Shown here: positions 6,023-14,348 of the stretch, piece after piece
Position numbering within the stretch: the stretch's first letter is position 1
How the letters are laid out: each line of letters starts with the position of its first letter
Source: Acholeplasmataceae bacterium UBA5617
GTDB lineage: Bacteria; Bacillota_I; Bacilli_A; Acholeplasmatales; Acholeplasmataceae
DNA length: 14,963 bases
Direction: 5' to 3'
Assembly (NCBI GenBank): GCA_002424575.1
Contig: DIKN01000096.1
Coordinates: 6,939-21,901, forward strand
Program-made: the position numbers and the translations under genes
Notes under the pieces: model-generated
What the model was told of the DNA's origin: nothing
Database searches by the model: none
What the model saw: the letters and a program-made list of their open reading frames with translations, nothing else

Positions 6023-8026
6023 TTATCCTTTCCGTTGTTGAATGGCTTTTTTTATCTGTTGTATGTCCGCTTGAATGGGTAACGTGACAGATGCTTTATC
6101 GTGTTTTTGATTAAATGCGTGAACGGTTTGAATGGCATGTTCATTTTGAGCCCATGCTCGTCTTGATACACCAGCCATCACATCATAGGTCAACGCTTCT
6201 ACCAAGATGCGATCGACCTCATGTGATCCATCCAATACCACACCATATCCACCATTGATAGACTTCCCGATACCGACACCTCCACCGTTGTGAAGAGCAA
6301 CTAAACTCATCCCGCGGCTAGCGTTGCCTAACGCGACTTGTGTTGCCATATCGGCCATGATATTTGAACCATCTTTGATGTTTGCTGTTTCTCTAAAGGG
6401 TGAATCTGTTCCACCTGTATCGTGATGATCACGACCAAGCATGATTGGTCCAACCGCTTTTTGACGCACGAGTTCGTTGAACCGTAAAGCAATGTTAAGT
6501 CGACCTTCTGCATCCTGATATAAAATACGTGATTTTGTCCCTACAACGAGTTGATTCTTTTTGGCTTCCTTAATCCACATATAGTTGTCATAATCTTGAA
6601 AACGACGTTGGTATGGAATGAGTTTCATCGCTTCGCTATCGGTGAGATCGAGATCTTCTTGTTTGCCCGATAGACAGACCCAACGGAATGGGCCATAGCC
6701 ATAATCAAAGAGGAGAGGTCCCATGAGTTCTTCAACGTAAGAGGGCTGAACAAAACCATCTAAGTCGTTTTGTCCATTTTTACAAATTGATGTGACGTTC
6801 GCATCATAAACAGATTTTAAGAACGCATTACCATAATCGAAGAAAAATGTCCCACGGCTTGTTAAGACTTCGATCAAATGATAATGTTTTCGAAGGGATT
6901 CATTCACCAATTCTTTAAACTGAGTGGGTTGTTCTTTGAGCATGGTTGTGCGTTGCTCAAAACTCAGTTGATAGGGACAATACCCACCTTCATAAACTGC
7001 ATGACATGATGTCTGATCACTCAACAAATCAATCTTAACATGCTGTTTAACCGCTTCATCAAGCAAATCAACGATGTTTCCATGAAAAGCAATCGCATAT
7101 GGTTTCTTTTCATGCTGTGCTTCTCTTGCAAGACGAAATGCTTCATGTGTCTCTGTTGTGATGACATCAATCCATCCCTGTTTCAAGCGTGTTTGTATCC
7201 GTGATAAATCCACTTCAGCGATGATACCAACCCCACCTGCAATGACGATCGCTTTTCCTTGAGCACCGCTCATTCCACCAAGACCAGAGGACACAAAAAG
7301 ACGACCTGCAAGGTTTTCTTGTTGTGGAATGTTGAGCTTTAATCGACCTGCATTGAGCAAGGTAGAGTATGTCCCGTGAACGATTCCCTGAGGTCCGATA
7401 TACATCCATCCTCCAGCAGTCATCTGTCCATAATTGGCAACTCCGAGTGCAGCTGCGCGATCAAAGGCTTCTTGATGATCATATAAACCAACCATCAATC
7501 CGTTGGTGATGATGACACGTGGTGCTGTGGGGTGACTTAAATAAAGACCAAGAGGATGTCCCGACATAATCGTTAAGGTTTGATCTTCTTCCATGATTTC
7601 TAAGTATTTTTTAATCAGCTGATACTGCATCCAATTTTGACACACTTGACCTGTTTCACCGTACGTGACGAGTTCGTAAGGATAGAGTGCAACCTCAGGA
7701 TCGAGGTTATTATCGATCATCACCATGAATGCTTTACCTTGTAATGTTTTTGCGTGATAAGCATCGATAGGTTTTCCATAAAGATGATCTTTGGGTCGAA
7801 ACCGATAACCGTAGATCCGTCCCTTTTCAAAGAGTTCATCCAAAAACTCAGGGATGATTGTCTCATGCCATTCTTTTGGAATGTAGCGCAATGCATTCAT
7901 AAGCGCTTTTTCAATGTCAGTCTCACTTAAGTTTGCTTGACGTTTTGGTGCACGGCGCAACAAGGGATCAAAAACGATGGGTTCTGGTAATCGATCAAAG
8001 ATATCTTTTAAGGTCAAACTTCTCAC
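6023..8026 (-). CDS. hutU: Urocanate hydratase, long form
   Basis: A 667-residue NAD-containing urocanase, the second step of histidine degradation, making imidazolone propionate from urocanate. Motifs include SSGLGGMSGAQ (246-256), SDQTSCH, GPFRWVCLSG, LGRDHHDTGGTDSPFRET and ALHNGGGVGIGKS. The length is over 100 residues more than the roughly 550-560 of the Bacillus and Pseudomonas enzymes, and the GRDHHD...DSPFRE block and size resemble the form in animals and some anaerobes. The start is GTG at 8026, overlapping the hutH TGA stop (GTGA), with a perfect AAGGAGG eight bases upstream. Confidence 0.95.
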   Translation of the reverse strand: MRSLTLKDIFDRLPEPIVFDPLLRRAPKRQANLSETDIEKALMNALRYIPKEWHETIIPEFLDELFEKGRIYGYRFRPKDHLYGKPIDAYHAKTLQGKAFMVMIDNNLDPEVALYPYELVTYGETGQVCQNWMQYQLIKKYLEIMEEDQTLTIMSGHPLGLYLSHPTAPRVIITNGLMVGLYDHQEAFDRAAALGVANYGQMTAGGWMYIGPQGIVHGTYSTLLNAGRLKLNIPQQENLAGRLFVSSGLGGMSGAQGKAIVIAGGVGIIAEVDLSRIQTRLKQGWIDVITTETHEAFRLAREAQHEKKPYAIAFHGNIVDLLDEAVKQHVKIDLLSDQTSCHAVYEGGYCPYQLSFEQRTTMLKEQPTQFKELVNESLRKHYHLIEVLTSRGTFFFDYGNAFLKSVYDANVTSICKNGQNDLDGFVQPSYVEELMGPLLFDYGYGPFRWVCLSGKQEDLDLTDSEAMKLIPYQRRFQDYDNYMWIKEAKKNQLVVGTKSRILYQDAEGRLNIALRFNELVRQKAVGPIMLGRDHHDTGGTDSPFRETANIKDGSNIMADMATQVALGNASRGMSLVALHNGGGVGIGKSINGGYGVVLDGSHEVDRILVEALTYDVMAGVSRRAWAQNEHAIQTVHAFNQKHDKASVTLPIQADIQQIKKAIQQRKG

Positions 8027-9543
8027 GCTTCATCCTCCTTAAAAATCATGTTTTTAAATGATGGGTCCGTTAAGAGTCTTTCCATATCATGCAAGTATGG
8101 GTAGAGAACAACGTCTTGATCAAGTGTAGGAATATGACTTCGAATGGCATCATATGCTCGTTGGGTCACATGTCCTAATCGTTTTTCACCGCGCATATCA
8201 ATGGCTTGGCATGCCACAAACATTTCCATGGCGATGACCTTCCTCACATTTTCTAAAATCATCTTCGCTTTTCGTGCAGAGATTGAACCCATGGAAACAT
8301 GATCTTCTTGATTGGCTGAAGAAGGAATGGAGTCCACGCTCGCTGGATGCGCGAATACCTTATTTTCAGAAACGAGTGATGCTGCGGTATATTGAACGAT
8401 CATTAAGCCTGAATGAAGTCCAGAATATGTTGCTAAAAAAGGAGGAAGCCCTCCCGAAAGGTGAGGATTGACCATGCGTTCTATGCGACGTTCACTGATG
8501 TTAGCGAGTTCAGAAAGTGCGATTCCTAAATAATCAAAACCTAACGCAAGAGGTTGTCCGTGAAAATTGCCTGCACTGATGGCTTGTTTTTCATGGACAA
8601 AGAGAATGGGATTATCGGTAACGGCATTCATTTCACGTTCAACAATCAACTTAATATGGTCAAGGGCATCTCGTGTTGCACCGTGGACTTGAGGTGCACA
8701 TCTTAATGAATACGCATCTTGAACACGAATATCGTTTTGATGTGTGGTTGCATAACTTCCTTCAAGATAACGTAATACATCTTGTGCAACTTTAATCTGT
8801 CCTGTTTGTTTTCTAATCGCATGCACACGAGGATCAAATGCATCGACAATACCATTTAAAGCTTCCATCGTTAAGGAAAGTGCAAGATTAGTCATCTTGA
8901 GCAGATGATAAGCTTCTTCAAGCACTAAACCACCAATTGCGGTCATCGCTTGAGTTCCATTGATTAAGCTTAAACCCTCTTTTGCTTTTAAACCATCGAG
9001 AGGACATAGTCCGGCTTGATCAAGACCCTCTTTTGCAGCATAGCGAATCCCTTTATACTCCACTTCTCCCAAACCAATGAGTGGCAAGCTCATGTGGGAA
9101 AGTAATGCTAAATCACCACTTGCTCCTAAACTACCTTTCTCATAAACAATAGGAATGACATCGTGATTTAAATAGGTTAATAACTTCAAAATAGTCTCCA
9201 CACGAAGACCACTGTATCCTTGAATGAGTGCATTGATGCGAAGAGCCATCATGGCACGAACCGTTGATTTAGGCAGCGGTTCTCCCACTCCACACGCATG
9301 GCTCATTAAAAGATTAGCTTGAAGTTCAGACAATTCACGTTTATCAATTTTGACGGATGAAAGATGACCAAAACCCGTGTTGACACCATAGATGGGTTCA
9401 TCACCATTAGCCATCTCTTTAACGAGTTGTCTTGCTTGTTCAACCAAGATAAGATTATCGGGATGAATACTGACCTCTTCTTGATCGATTGCGATGCGTT
9501 TGAGTTGTTCGAGTGTTAATGAAGCCCCATCGAGTACAATCAT
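8023..9543 (-). CDS. hutH: Histidine ammonia-lyase
   Basis: A 506-residue lyase that removes ammonia from L-histidine to give trans-urocanate. The Ala-Ser-Gly triad at 141-143 (in GSLGASGDLALLSH) cyclises to the MIO electrophile of this family, and YGVNTGFGHLSS near residue 52 is the usual N-terminal block. I place the start at 9543, with AAGGA about 8 bases upstream; the longer ORF start at 9573 lies inside ptb and would add ten non-conserved residues. It follows ptb by 13 bases, so it is transcribed with the butyrate genes and has no separate promoter that I can see. Confidence 0.96.
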   Translation of the reverse strand: MIVLDGASLTLEQLKRIAIDQEEVSIHPDNLILVEQARQLVKEMANGDEPIYGVNTGFGHLSSVKIDKRELSELQANLLMSHACGVGEPLPKSTVRAMMALRINALIQGYSGLRVETILKLLTYLNHDVIPIVYEKGSLGASGDLALLSHMSLPLIGLGEVEYKGIRYAAKEGLDQAGLCPLDGLKAKEGLSLINGTQAMTAIGGLVLEEAYHLLKMTNLALSLTMEALNGIVDAFDPRVHAIRKQTGQIKVAQDVLRYLEGSYATTHQNDIRVQDAYSLRCAPQVHGATRDALDHIKLIVEREMNAVTDNPILFVHEKQAISAGNFHGQPLALGFDYLGIALSELANISERRIERMVNPHLSGGLPPFLATYSGLHSGLMIVQYTAASLVSENKVFAHPASVDSIPSSANQEDHVSMGSISARKAKMILENVRKVIAMEMFVACQAIDMRGEKRLGHVTQRAYDAIRSHIPTLDQDVVLYPYLHDMERLLTDPSFKNMIFKEDEA

Positions 9544-9556
9544 ATACAATCCTTCA

Positions 9557-10462
9557 TCACTTGGCTTCTGCAATCAGACATGCCAGTGCAATTGAGTAAA
9601 ATTTAGATTCTTTACTATCTGCTCGGGAGGTTAAAACGATCGGTTTTCTTGCACCTGCAATGACCGATGCACTCTTGGCACCCGCTAAAAACATCATGCT
9701 CTTATAGAATACATTACCGGATTCAATCTGTGGCATGACGATGAAATCGACATCACCAGCCATCGGATCGGTGATTCCTTTATGCAGTGCTGCTTCTTGA
9801 TTAATGGCATTATCTAAAGCAAATGGTCCACCAATCGTACACCCTTTGATCCGCTCATTTTTGTTTCTTTCTATCAATTCAACAGCATCTAACGTCGCTT
9901 GCATTTTGGGATTGACTTTTTCAACCGCTGCAATCATACCAACTTTCGGATGCTTCACACCGATGGCATGTAAAACTTCAACACCATTTTCAATGATTTC
10001 TTGTTTGATATCGACATTAGGATCAATGTTCATGGCACCATCTGACATCATCAATAACTTGTGATATGCTGGAATCTCCATGACACTGACGTGTGAAATG
10101 CGGTTAGGTGTTCTCAAACCAAACTCTTTATCGAGTGCAGCTCTTAAAATCACCGAGGTGTCAACAAAACCTTTCATCAAGATATCACATTTTCCTGAGG
10201 ATACTAATCTGACTGCTTTTTCAGATGCTAAGGAAGGGTCTTTTTCATCAATGATGTCATACTCGCTTGGTTTCGCGTGTAACTCCATCAATATGTTGAT
10301 GATTTCTTTTTGATCACCTATCAAAATAGGTTTGATGAGTTTTCCTTCTTTAGCCATCACAACAGCTTCCAAAACAGGATGGTCGTTTGCAGCAGCAACC
10401 ACCATTGTTTTAGGTTTTAACAATTCGGCGCGTTTTACTAAGTCTTGCATGGATTTAATCAC
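9557..10462 (-). CDS. ptb: Phosphate butyryltransferase
   Basis: A 301-residue enzyme of the phosphate acetyl/butyryltransferase family that converts butyryl-CoA and phosphate to butyryl phosphate and CoA. Sequence blocks such as CDILMKGFVDTSVILRAAL, ISHVSVMEIPAYHKLLMMSDGAMN and the C-terminal AGDVDFIVMPQIESGNVFYKS are typical of Ptb. The start is GTG at 10462, with AGGAGGT a few bases upstream; this gives the usual family length, while the ORF extension to 10510 overlaps buk. It is paired with butyrate kinase 19 bases upstream. Related enzymes also act on branched acyl-CoAs, so the physiological substrate could be isobutyryl- or isovaleryl-CoA from amino acids. Confidence 0.92.
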   Translation of the reverse strand: MIKSMQDLVKRAELLKPKTMVVAAANDHPVLEAVVMAKEGKLIKPILIGDQKEIINILMELHAKPSEYDIIDEKDPSLASEKAVRLVSSGKCDILMKGFVDTSVILRAALDKEFGLRTPNRISHVSVMEIPAYHKLLMMSDGAMNIDPNVDIKQEIIENGVEVLHAIGVKHPKVGMIAAVEKVNPKMQATLDAVELIERNKNERIKGCTIGGPFALDNAINQEAALHKGITDPMAGDVDFIVMPQIESGNVFYKSMMFLAGAKSASVIAGARKPIVLTSRADSKESKFYSIALACLIAEAK

Positions 10463-10481
10463 GGACTTACCTCCTGACTTT

Positions 10482-11552
10482 TTATCGATATTCGTGTGGT
10501 TTCTCTTCACCTCTTAGTACACGCAGTGCACCATAGGCGAGAGCTTCCATTTCATCTTCTCCTGGATAGACCAAAACGGGAGCTATAAATTCTACGCGTT
10601 CTCTAATGAGATCAACCGTCAATGCGTTATATGCTAATCCACCGGTTAGCACGATGGCATCCACATGACCTTTGAGCACGGTTGAATAAGCACCAATTTC
10701 TTTTGCGATTTGATAACACATGACACGGTGGATAAATTCAGCTTTTTCATCACCGGCAAGAATGCGTTTCATGATGGTTGCACCATCGTTAGTTCCTAAA
10801 TAAGCGACCAGACCACCCTGTCCATAGTTTTTGCGTTGAATTTCTTTGAGTGTATATTTTCCTGACAACGCCATTTTATAAAGAGGGCCCATCGGGACTT
10901 CACCGCTTCTTTCCGGTGACATAGGTCCATCACCATCAAGCGCATTATTGACATCAATGACACGTCCCAAGTGGTGCGCACCTACACTGATGCCACCCCC
11001 TAAATGAACGATGACTAAATCGAGTGTTTCATACGGACGGTTTAAATCTTTTGAAACCTTTCGTGCAACCGCCTTTTGGTTAAGTGCATGAAATAAACTA
11101 TCACGTTTGATGTCTGGCATCCCAGTATAACGTGCAATATCATCCATTTCATCAACAGCAACCGGATCGACGATAAAACTGGGTAATCCATATTGATCTG
11201 CAATTGTTTTGGCGATGATGCATCCCAAATTGGACGCATGTTCGCCACGTTTTGCTTCTTTCATATCGGTAATCATCTGCTCTGAGACCGCATACGTTCC
11301 GCTTGGAATAGGTTTTAACATACCTCCACGACCGACAACTGCATCAAGTGATGCTAAATCAATGTTATCTTTTTTGAGTTCATCCATAATGGCTTGCATG
11401 CGAAAGTCTAATTGATCAATCATTTTATGAAACGATAAAATGATATCTGAATCATGTTTGACACTGGCTTTGAAAATCATGTTTTCGTCTTCATAAATGG
11501 CAAGTTTTGTCGATGTTGATCCCGGATTAATCGCTAATATACGATAAGGCAT
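10482..11552 (-). CDS. buk: Butyrate kinase
   Basis: A 356-residue kinase of the acetokinase family that makes butyrate and ATP from butyryl phosphate and ADP. The N-terminal NPGSTSTK (residues 9-16) is the phosphate-binding motif, and HLGGGISVGAHHLGRVIDV, then DGDGPMSPERSG, are the usual Buk blocks. The length and the pairing with ptb favour Buk over acetate kinase (about 400 residues). AAAGGAGA stands before the ATG. Together with Ptb it gives substrate-level phosphorylation from an acyl-CoA, a terminal fermentation step. Activity on branched-chain acids is possible. Confidence 0.94.
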   Translation of the reverse strand: MPYRILAINPGSTSTKLAIYEDENMIFKASVKHDSDIILSFHKMIDQLDFRMQAIMDELKKDNIDLASLDAVVGRGGMLKPIPSGTYAVSEQMITDMKEAKRGEHASNLGCIIAKTIADQYGLPSFIVDPVAVDEMDDIARYTGMPDIKRDSLFHALNQKAVARKVSKDLNRPYETLDLVIVHLGGGISVGAHHLGRVIDVNNALDGDGPMSPERSGEVPMGPLYKMALSGKYTLKEIQRKNYGQGGLVAYLGTNDGATIMKRILAGDEKAEFIHRVMCYQIAKEIGAYSTVLKGHVDAIVLTGGLAYNALTVDLIRERVEFIAPVLVYPGEDEMEALAYGALRVLRGEEKPHEYR

Positions 11553-11566
11553 AACAGATCTCCTTT

Positions 11567-12949
11567 TTATAATGGCTTAAATGTTGATGTAAAGTGACGT
11601 AAAATGTTTGATTCATAATCAAAGGCATAACCTTTGAGCTCATGACGATGTTGATAGACATGAATGACCGCATCAGCAACCACATCGAGATGATTATAAG
11701 TATATAAACGTCTTGGAATCGTTAGACGCATGAGTTCCATCTTGCTTTCACGGTTCTTGTGTGTATCTGGGTCTCGTCCAAGAAGGAGTGAACCAATTTC
11801 AACAGCACGAACACCCGCTTCGATATAGATGGCATTCGTGACGGATAGTGCTGGAAATTGATCGTAAGGAATATGTGGACAAAATGCTTTGCAATCGACA
11901 AAAACAGCATGTCCTCCAACCGGATATTGAATGGGCACACCTGCTTCATGCAGACGGTCACCTAAATAACGAACCTGGTCGATACGATGTCTTAAATAGC
12001 GTTCATCGAGTGCTTCCATGAGACCTACCGCGAGTGCATCCATATCGCGACCATTGAGTCCACCATACGTTGGGAATCCTTCATAAGGAACGACATAGGT
12101 TCGACATTGATCGAATAATTTCTGATCATCTTTGATGGCGATGATTCCACCCATGTTAACTAATCCATCTTTCTTCGCACTCATTAAGAAAGCATCAGCA
12201 TATGAAAACATCTCTTGAGCAATTTCAAGGATTGTCTTTGATTCATATCCCTTTTCTCTTTCTTTGATAAAGAAACAGTTTTCGGCATAACGCGCACCAT
12301 CAATAATCAATGTTAGCCCATACTTTTGACAAATCTTTTTCGTTTCTTTGATATTTCGCATGGAAACAGGTTGTCCACCTGCAGAGTTGTTGGTCACCGT
12401 CATGATGACCCCCGCGATGTTTTGTTTGCCTTTTTCTAAAATTGTTTTTTCAAGACATTCAAGACACATGTTACCCTTAAAGTCGTGCCAGTGTTCGATA
12501 TCGTAACACTCAGGTACAACACAATCAAGGGCACGTGCACCTGCAAGTTCAACATGAGCACGCGTCGTATCAAAGTGAATGTTTGCTAAATAAAACATTC
12601 CGGGGTGGGTGACGAGTTGTGGTAAAAAGACCTTTTCTGCACCTCGCCCTTGATGCACTGGAATGAAATATTTATAACCTGTAATCTGTTTGACAACCGC
12701 TTCTAAGCGATAAAAACTCCGGCTTCCCGCATAGGCTTCATCGCCAATCATCATTGCAGCCCATTGTTCTTGACTCATCGCACCTGTACCAGAGTCTGTC
12801 AATAAATCAATATAAACGTCATCACTTTTCAAAGAAAAAGGGTTGTACCCCGCATTTTTCAATAACGTTATGCGTTCTTCTTTCGTGGTTTCTCGGATGG
12901 GTTCAACCATCTTGATGCGGTATGGCTCTGCCATATATTTTTTATTCAT
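11567..12949 (-). CDS. tnaA: Tryptophanase (with close resemblance to tyrosine phenol-lyase)
   Basis: A 460-residue PLP-dependent beta-eliminating lyase. Lys260 in MSAKKD is the PLP lysine. The family contains tryptophanase (tryptophan to indole, pyruvate and ammonia) and tyrosine phenol-lyase. Three positions that separate them read as tryptophanase: Asp127 in HFDTTR (Thr in tyrosine phenol-lyase), Ile385 in RAVEIGS (Arg) and His452 in LRHFT (Phe). Other stretches, such as QWAAMMIGDEAYAGS and GLNGRDMDALAVGL, look more like tyrosine phenol-lyase. The start at 12949 has AAGGAGA about 8 bases upstream; the ORF extension to 13009 runs into the promoter. It is the first gene of the operon. No tnaC-like leader peptide is visible in the short leader of about 22 bases. 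Confidence 0.9.
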   Translation of the reverse strand: MNKKYMAEPYRIKMVEPIRETTKEERITLLKNAGYNPFSLKSDDVYIDLLTDSGTGAMSQEQWAAMMIGDEAYAGSRSFYRLEAVVKQITGYKYFIPVHQGRGAEKVFLPQLVTHPGMFYLANIHFDTTRAHVELAGARALDCVVPECYDIEHWHDFKGNMCLECLEKTILEKGKQNIAGVIMTVTNNSAGGQPVSMRNIKETKKICQKYGLTLIIDGARYAENCFFIKEREKGYESKTILEIAQEMFSYADAFLMSAKKDGLVNMGGIIAIKDDQKLFDQCRTYVVPYEGFPTYGGLNGRDMDALAVGLMEALDERYLRHRIDQVRYLGDRLHEAGVPIQYPVGGHAVFVDCKAFCPHIPYDQFPALSVTNAIYIEAGVRAVEIGSLLLGRDPDTHKNRESKMELMRLTIPRRLYTYNHLDVVADAVIHVYQHRHELKGYAFDYESNILRHFTSTFKPL

Positions 12950-12974
12950 GGAACGTCTCCTTCGTGTTGATACC

Positions 12975-12992
12975 CTTATTATACATAATAAG
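12975..12992. promoter_or_regulatory. Perfect palindrome over the operon -10 box, possible operator
   Basis: CTTATTATACATAATAAG is an 8-base perfect inverted repeat around a 2-base centre. It covers the -10 hexamer of the tnaA promoter, the place where a repressor would block transcription. No regulator is encoded nearby. AT-rich palindromes can occur by chance, but an exact 8+8 match placed on the promoter is notable. Confidence 0.45.
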
Positions 12993-13006
12993 AAGTAAAA
13001 AATAAA
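12978..13006 (-). promoter_or_regulatory. Probable promoter of the tnaA-buk-ptb-hut operon
   Basis: On the minus strand TATAAT (12983-12978) is a perfect -10. The -35 is weak: TTTATT (13006-13001) at 17 bases, or TGTTTA (13008-13003) at 19. A weak -35 fits a regulated promoter. Transcription would start near 12971, about 22 bases before the tnaA start codon. Confidence 0.6.
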
Positions 13007-13013
13007 CATTTCG

Positions 13014-13027
13014 TGAAAGCGCTTTAT
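13014..13027. promoter_or_regulatory. cre-like box between the operon and malic enzyme
   Basis: TGAAAGCGCTTTAT matches the CcpA consensus TGWAAGCGNTWNCA except for the last two bases, and holds the perfect core AAAGCGCTTT. It is centred about 50 bases upstream of the predicted tnaA start, a place where CcpA can activate, and upstream of the malic enzyme promoter on the other strand. The direction of control is therefore open. Confidence 0.6.
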
Positions 13028-13051
13028 ATTTTCACATGATTTCTTGCTTTC

Positions 13052-13072
13052 TTACATGAAAAAGGCATGTAA
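13052..13072. promoter_or_regulatory. Inverted repeat TTACATG-N7-CATGTAA, possible operator for the malic enzyme gene
   Basis: Two perfect 7-base arms separated by AAAAAGG. It overlaps the expected -35 region of the malic enzyme promoter and has no T-run after it, so it is more like a protein-binding site than a terminator. Regulator unknown. Confidence 0.4.
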
Positions 13073-13093
13073 ATCCCTTCATCATGTTACAAT
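13065..13093 (+). promoter_or_regulatory. Weak promoter of the malic enzyme gene
   Basis: TACAAT (13088-13093) is a good -10; at 17 bases spacing the -35 would be GCATGT (13065-13070), which is poor and lies in the inverted repeat. A poor -35 beside a palindrome suggests an activated or controlled promoter. Confidence 0.4.
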
Positions 13094-13116
13094 ATCAAGT
13101 GATAGGAGGTCGTCAT

Positions 13117-14295
13117 ATGGACTATCGTGAACTCGCCTTAAAGGTTCATCAAGAACTAAAAGGTAAGGTTGAAATGACATCGCGTGCAATCATTCGCACA
13201 AAAGAAGATTTAGCCATTTTATATTCACCAGGTGTTGCTGAGCCTTGTTTAGCCATTCAACAAGACATTAAACTTTCTTATACCTATACCAGAAGACATA
13301 ACACGATTGCAGTGATTACTGATGGTTCTGCTGTTTTAGGACTTGGCAATATCGGACCTGAGGCCGGTATGCCCGTCATGGAAGGAAAGGCGATACTTTT
13401 TAAGCTTCTGGGTGGTGTTGATGCGATTCCCCTGTGTATTAACTCGCAAGATCCAGAAAAAATCATTGAAACAGTTGCCCTGCTTCAAGGAAGCTTTGGA
13501 GGTGTGAATCTCGAAGATATTTCCGCTCCACGATGTTTTATGATTGAGCAAGAACTAAAAAAGAGATGCGATATTCCCATCTTTCATGATGACCAACACG
13601 GTACAGCAATCGTTGTTGGCGCTGCATTAACCAACGCATTAAAACTTGTCAATAAATCGATTGATCGTATCAAACTCGTCATCAATGGTGCTGGTGCGGC
13701 GGGCACATCCATCGCTCATTTTTTGATGTCGCTCGGTGTCAAACACATGGTCATCTGTGATAAAAACGGTATATTGACCAGAGGAGATCAAATGCTCTCA
13801 CCAACACATCAAGCGCTCGCACATCTCACCAATTCCTATCAAGAAAAAGGGCTTCTAAAAGATGCCATGAAAGATGCCGATGTTGTCATCGGTGTATCCG
13901 TTAAACACGTGATCACGCAAGACATGGTTCGATCGATGAAACCAAATCCTATTGTTTTTGCTATGGCTAACCCCATCCCAGAAATCATGCCCGATGAAGC
14001 TTATGCAGCGGGTGCCTTCATTGTAGGCACAGGGTCATCTAAATTCCCCAATCAAATCAATAATCTTCTTGCATTTCCCGGTATCTTCCGCGGAACACTC
14101 GATGCTCACGCCAAAGACATCACACACGACATGATGAAAGCCGCATCACTTGCTATCGCATCCTTTATCCCGGATCATGAGCTTTCTAGAGAATACATCA
14201 TACCAAATCCACTTGATCCTACCGTTCATCAGCGTGTAGCTGAAGCCGTCAAGCGAAGTGCAGAGGAATCCAAGGTCCCTAAGACTCACGACTAA
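13117..14295 (+). CDS. Malic enzyme (oxaloacetate-decarboxylating malate dehydrogenase)
   Basis: A 392-residue short-form bacterial malic enzyme that turns malate into pyruvate and CO2 with reduction of NAD(P). Motifs in order: YSPGVAEPC (36-44) with the catalytic tyrosine, VMEGKA (87-92) with the catalytic lysine, EDISAPRC (133-140) and HDDQHGTA (157-164) with the metal ligands, and GAGAAG (191-196) for the dinucleotide. NAD versus NADP use cannot be told safely from the sequence. The start at 13117 has AGGAGG 7 bases upstream; the ORF start at 13084 lies before the ribosome binding site and over the -10. It diverges from the amino acid operon and supplies the same product, pyruvate, as tryptophanase. 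Confidence 0.94.
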   Translation: MDYRELALKVHQELKGKVEMTSRAIIRTKEDLAILYSPGVAEPCLAIQQDIKLSYTYTRRHNTIAVITDGSAVLGLGNIGPEAGMPVMEGKAILFKLLGGVDAIPLCINSQDPEKIIETVALLQGSFGGVNLEDISAPRCFMIEQELKKRCDIPIFHDDQHGTAIVVGAALTNALKLVNKSIDRIKLVINGAGAAGTSIAHFLMSLGVKHMVICDKNGILTRGDQMLSPTHQALAHLTNSYQEKGLLKDAMKDADVVIGVSVKHVITQDMVRSMKPNPIVFAMANPIPEIMPDEAYAAGAFIVGTGSSKFPNQINNLLAFPGIFRGTLDAHAKDITHDMMKAASLAIASFIPDHELSREYIIPNPLDPTVHQRVAEAVKRSAEESKVPKTHD

Positions 14296-14300
14296 TAATT

Positions 14301-14333
14301 AAAAAAGCTCTAGCATGTGCTAAAGCTTTTTTT
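14301..14333. terminator. Bidirectional intrinsic terminator between converging genes
   Basis: The arms 14301-14314 and 14319-14332 pair with a single mismatch around the loop ATGT, from A-run to T-run, so both strands end in a T-tract. It follows the malic enzyme stop by a few bases and also lies about 16 bases past the stop of the small minus-strand gene. Confidence 0.9.
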
Positions 14334-14348
14334 GATCCGTCATCATCA

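Noticed and set aside
9804..10517. Several ORFs of 61-86 residues on the plus strand opposite ptb
   Set aside because: They are antisense shadows of a conserved gene, with no start signals.
11567..12949. Naming the lyase as tyrosine phenol-lyase from its general similarity
   Set aside because: The residues at the three discriminating positions are Asp, Ile and His, as in tryptophanase, and not Thr, Arg and Phe.
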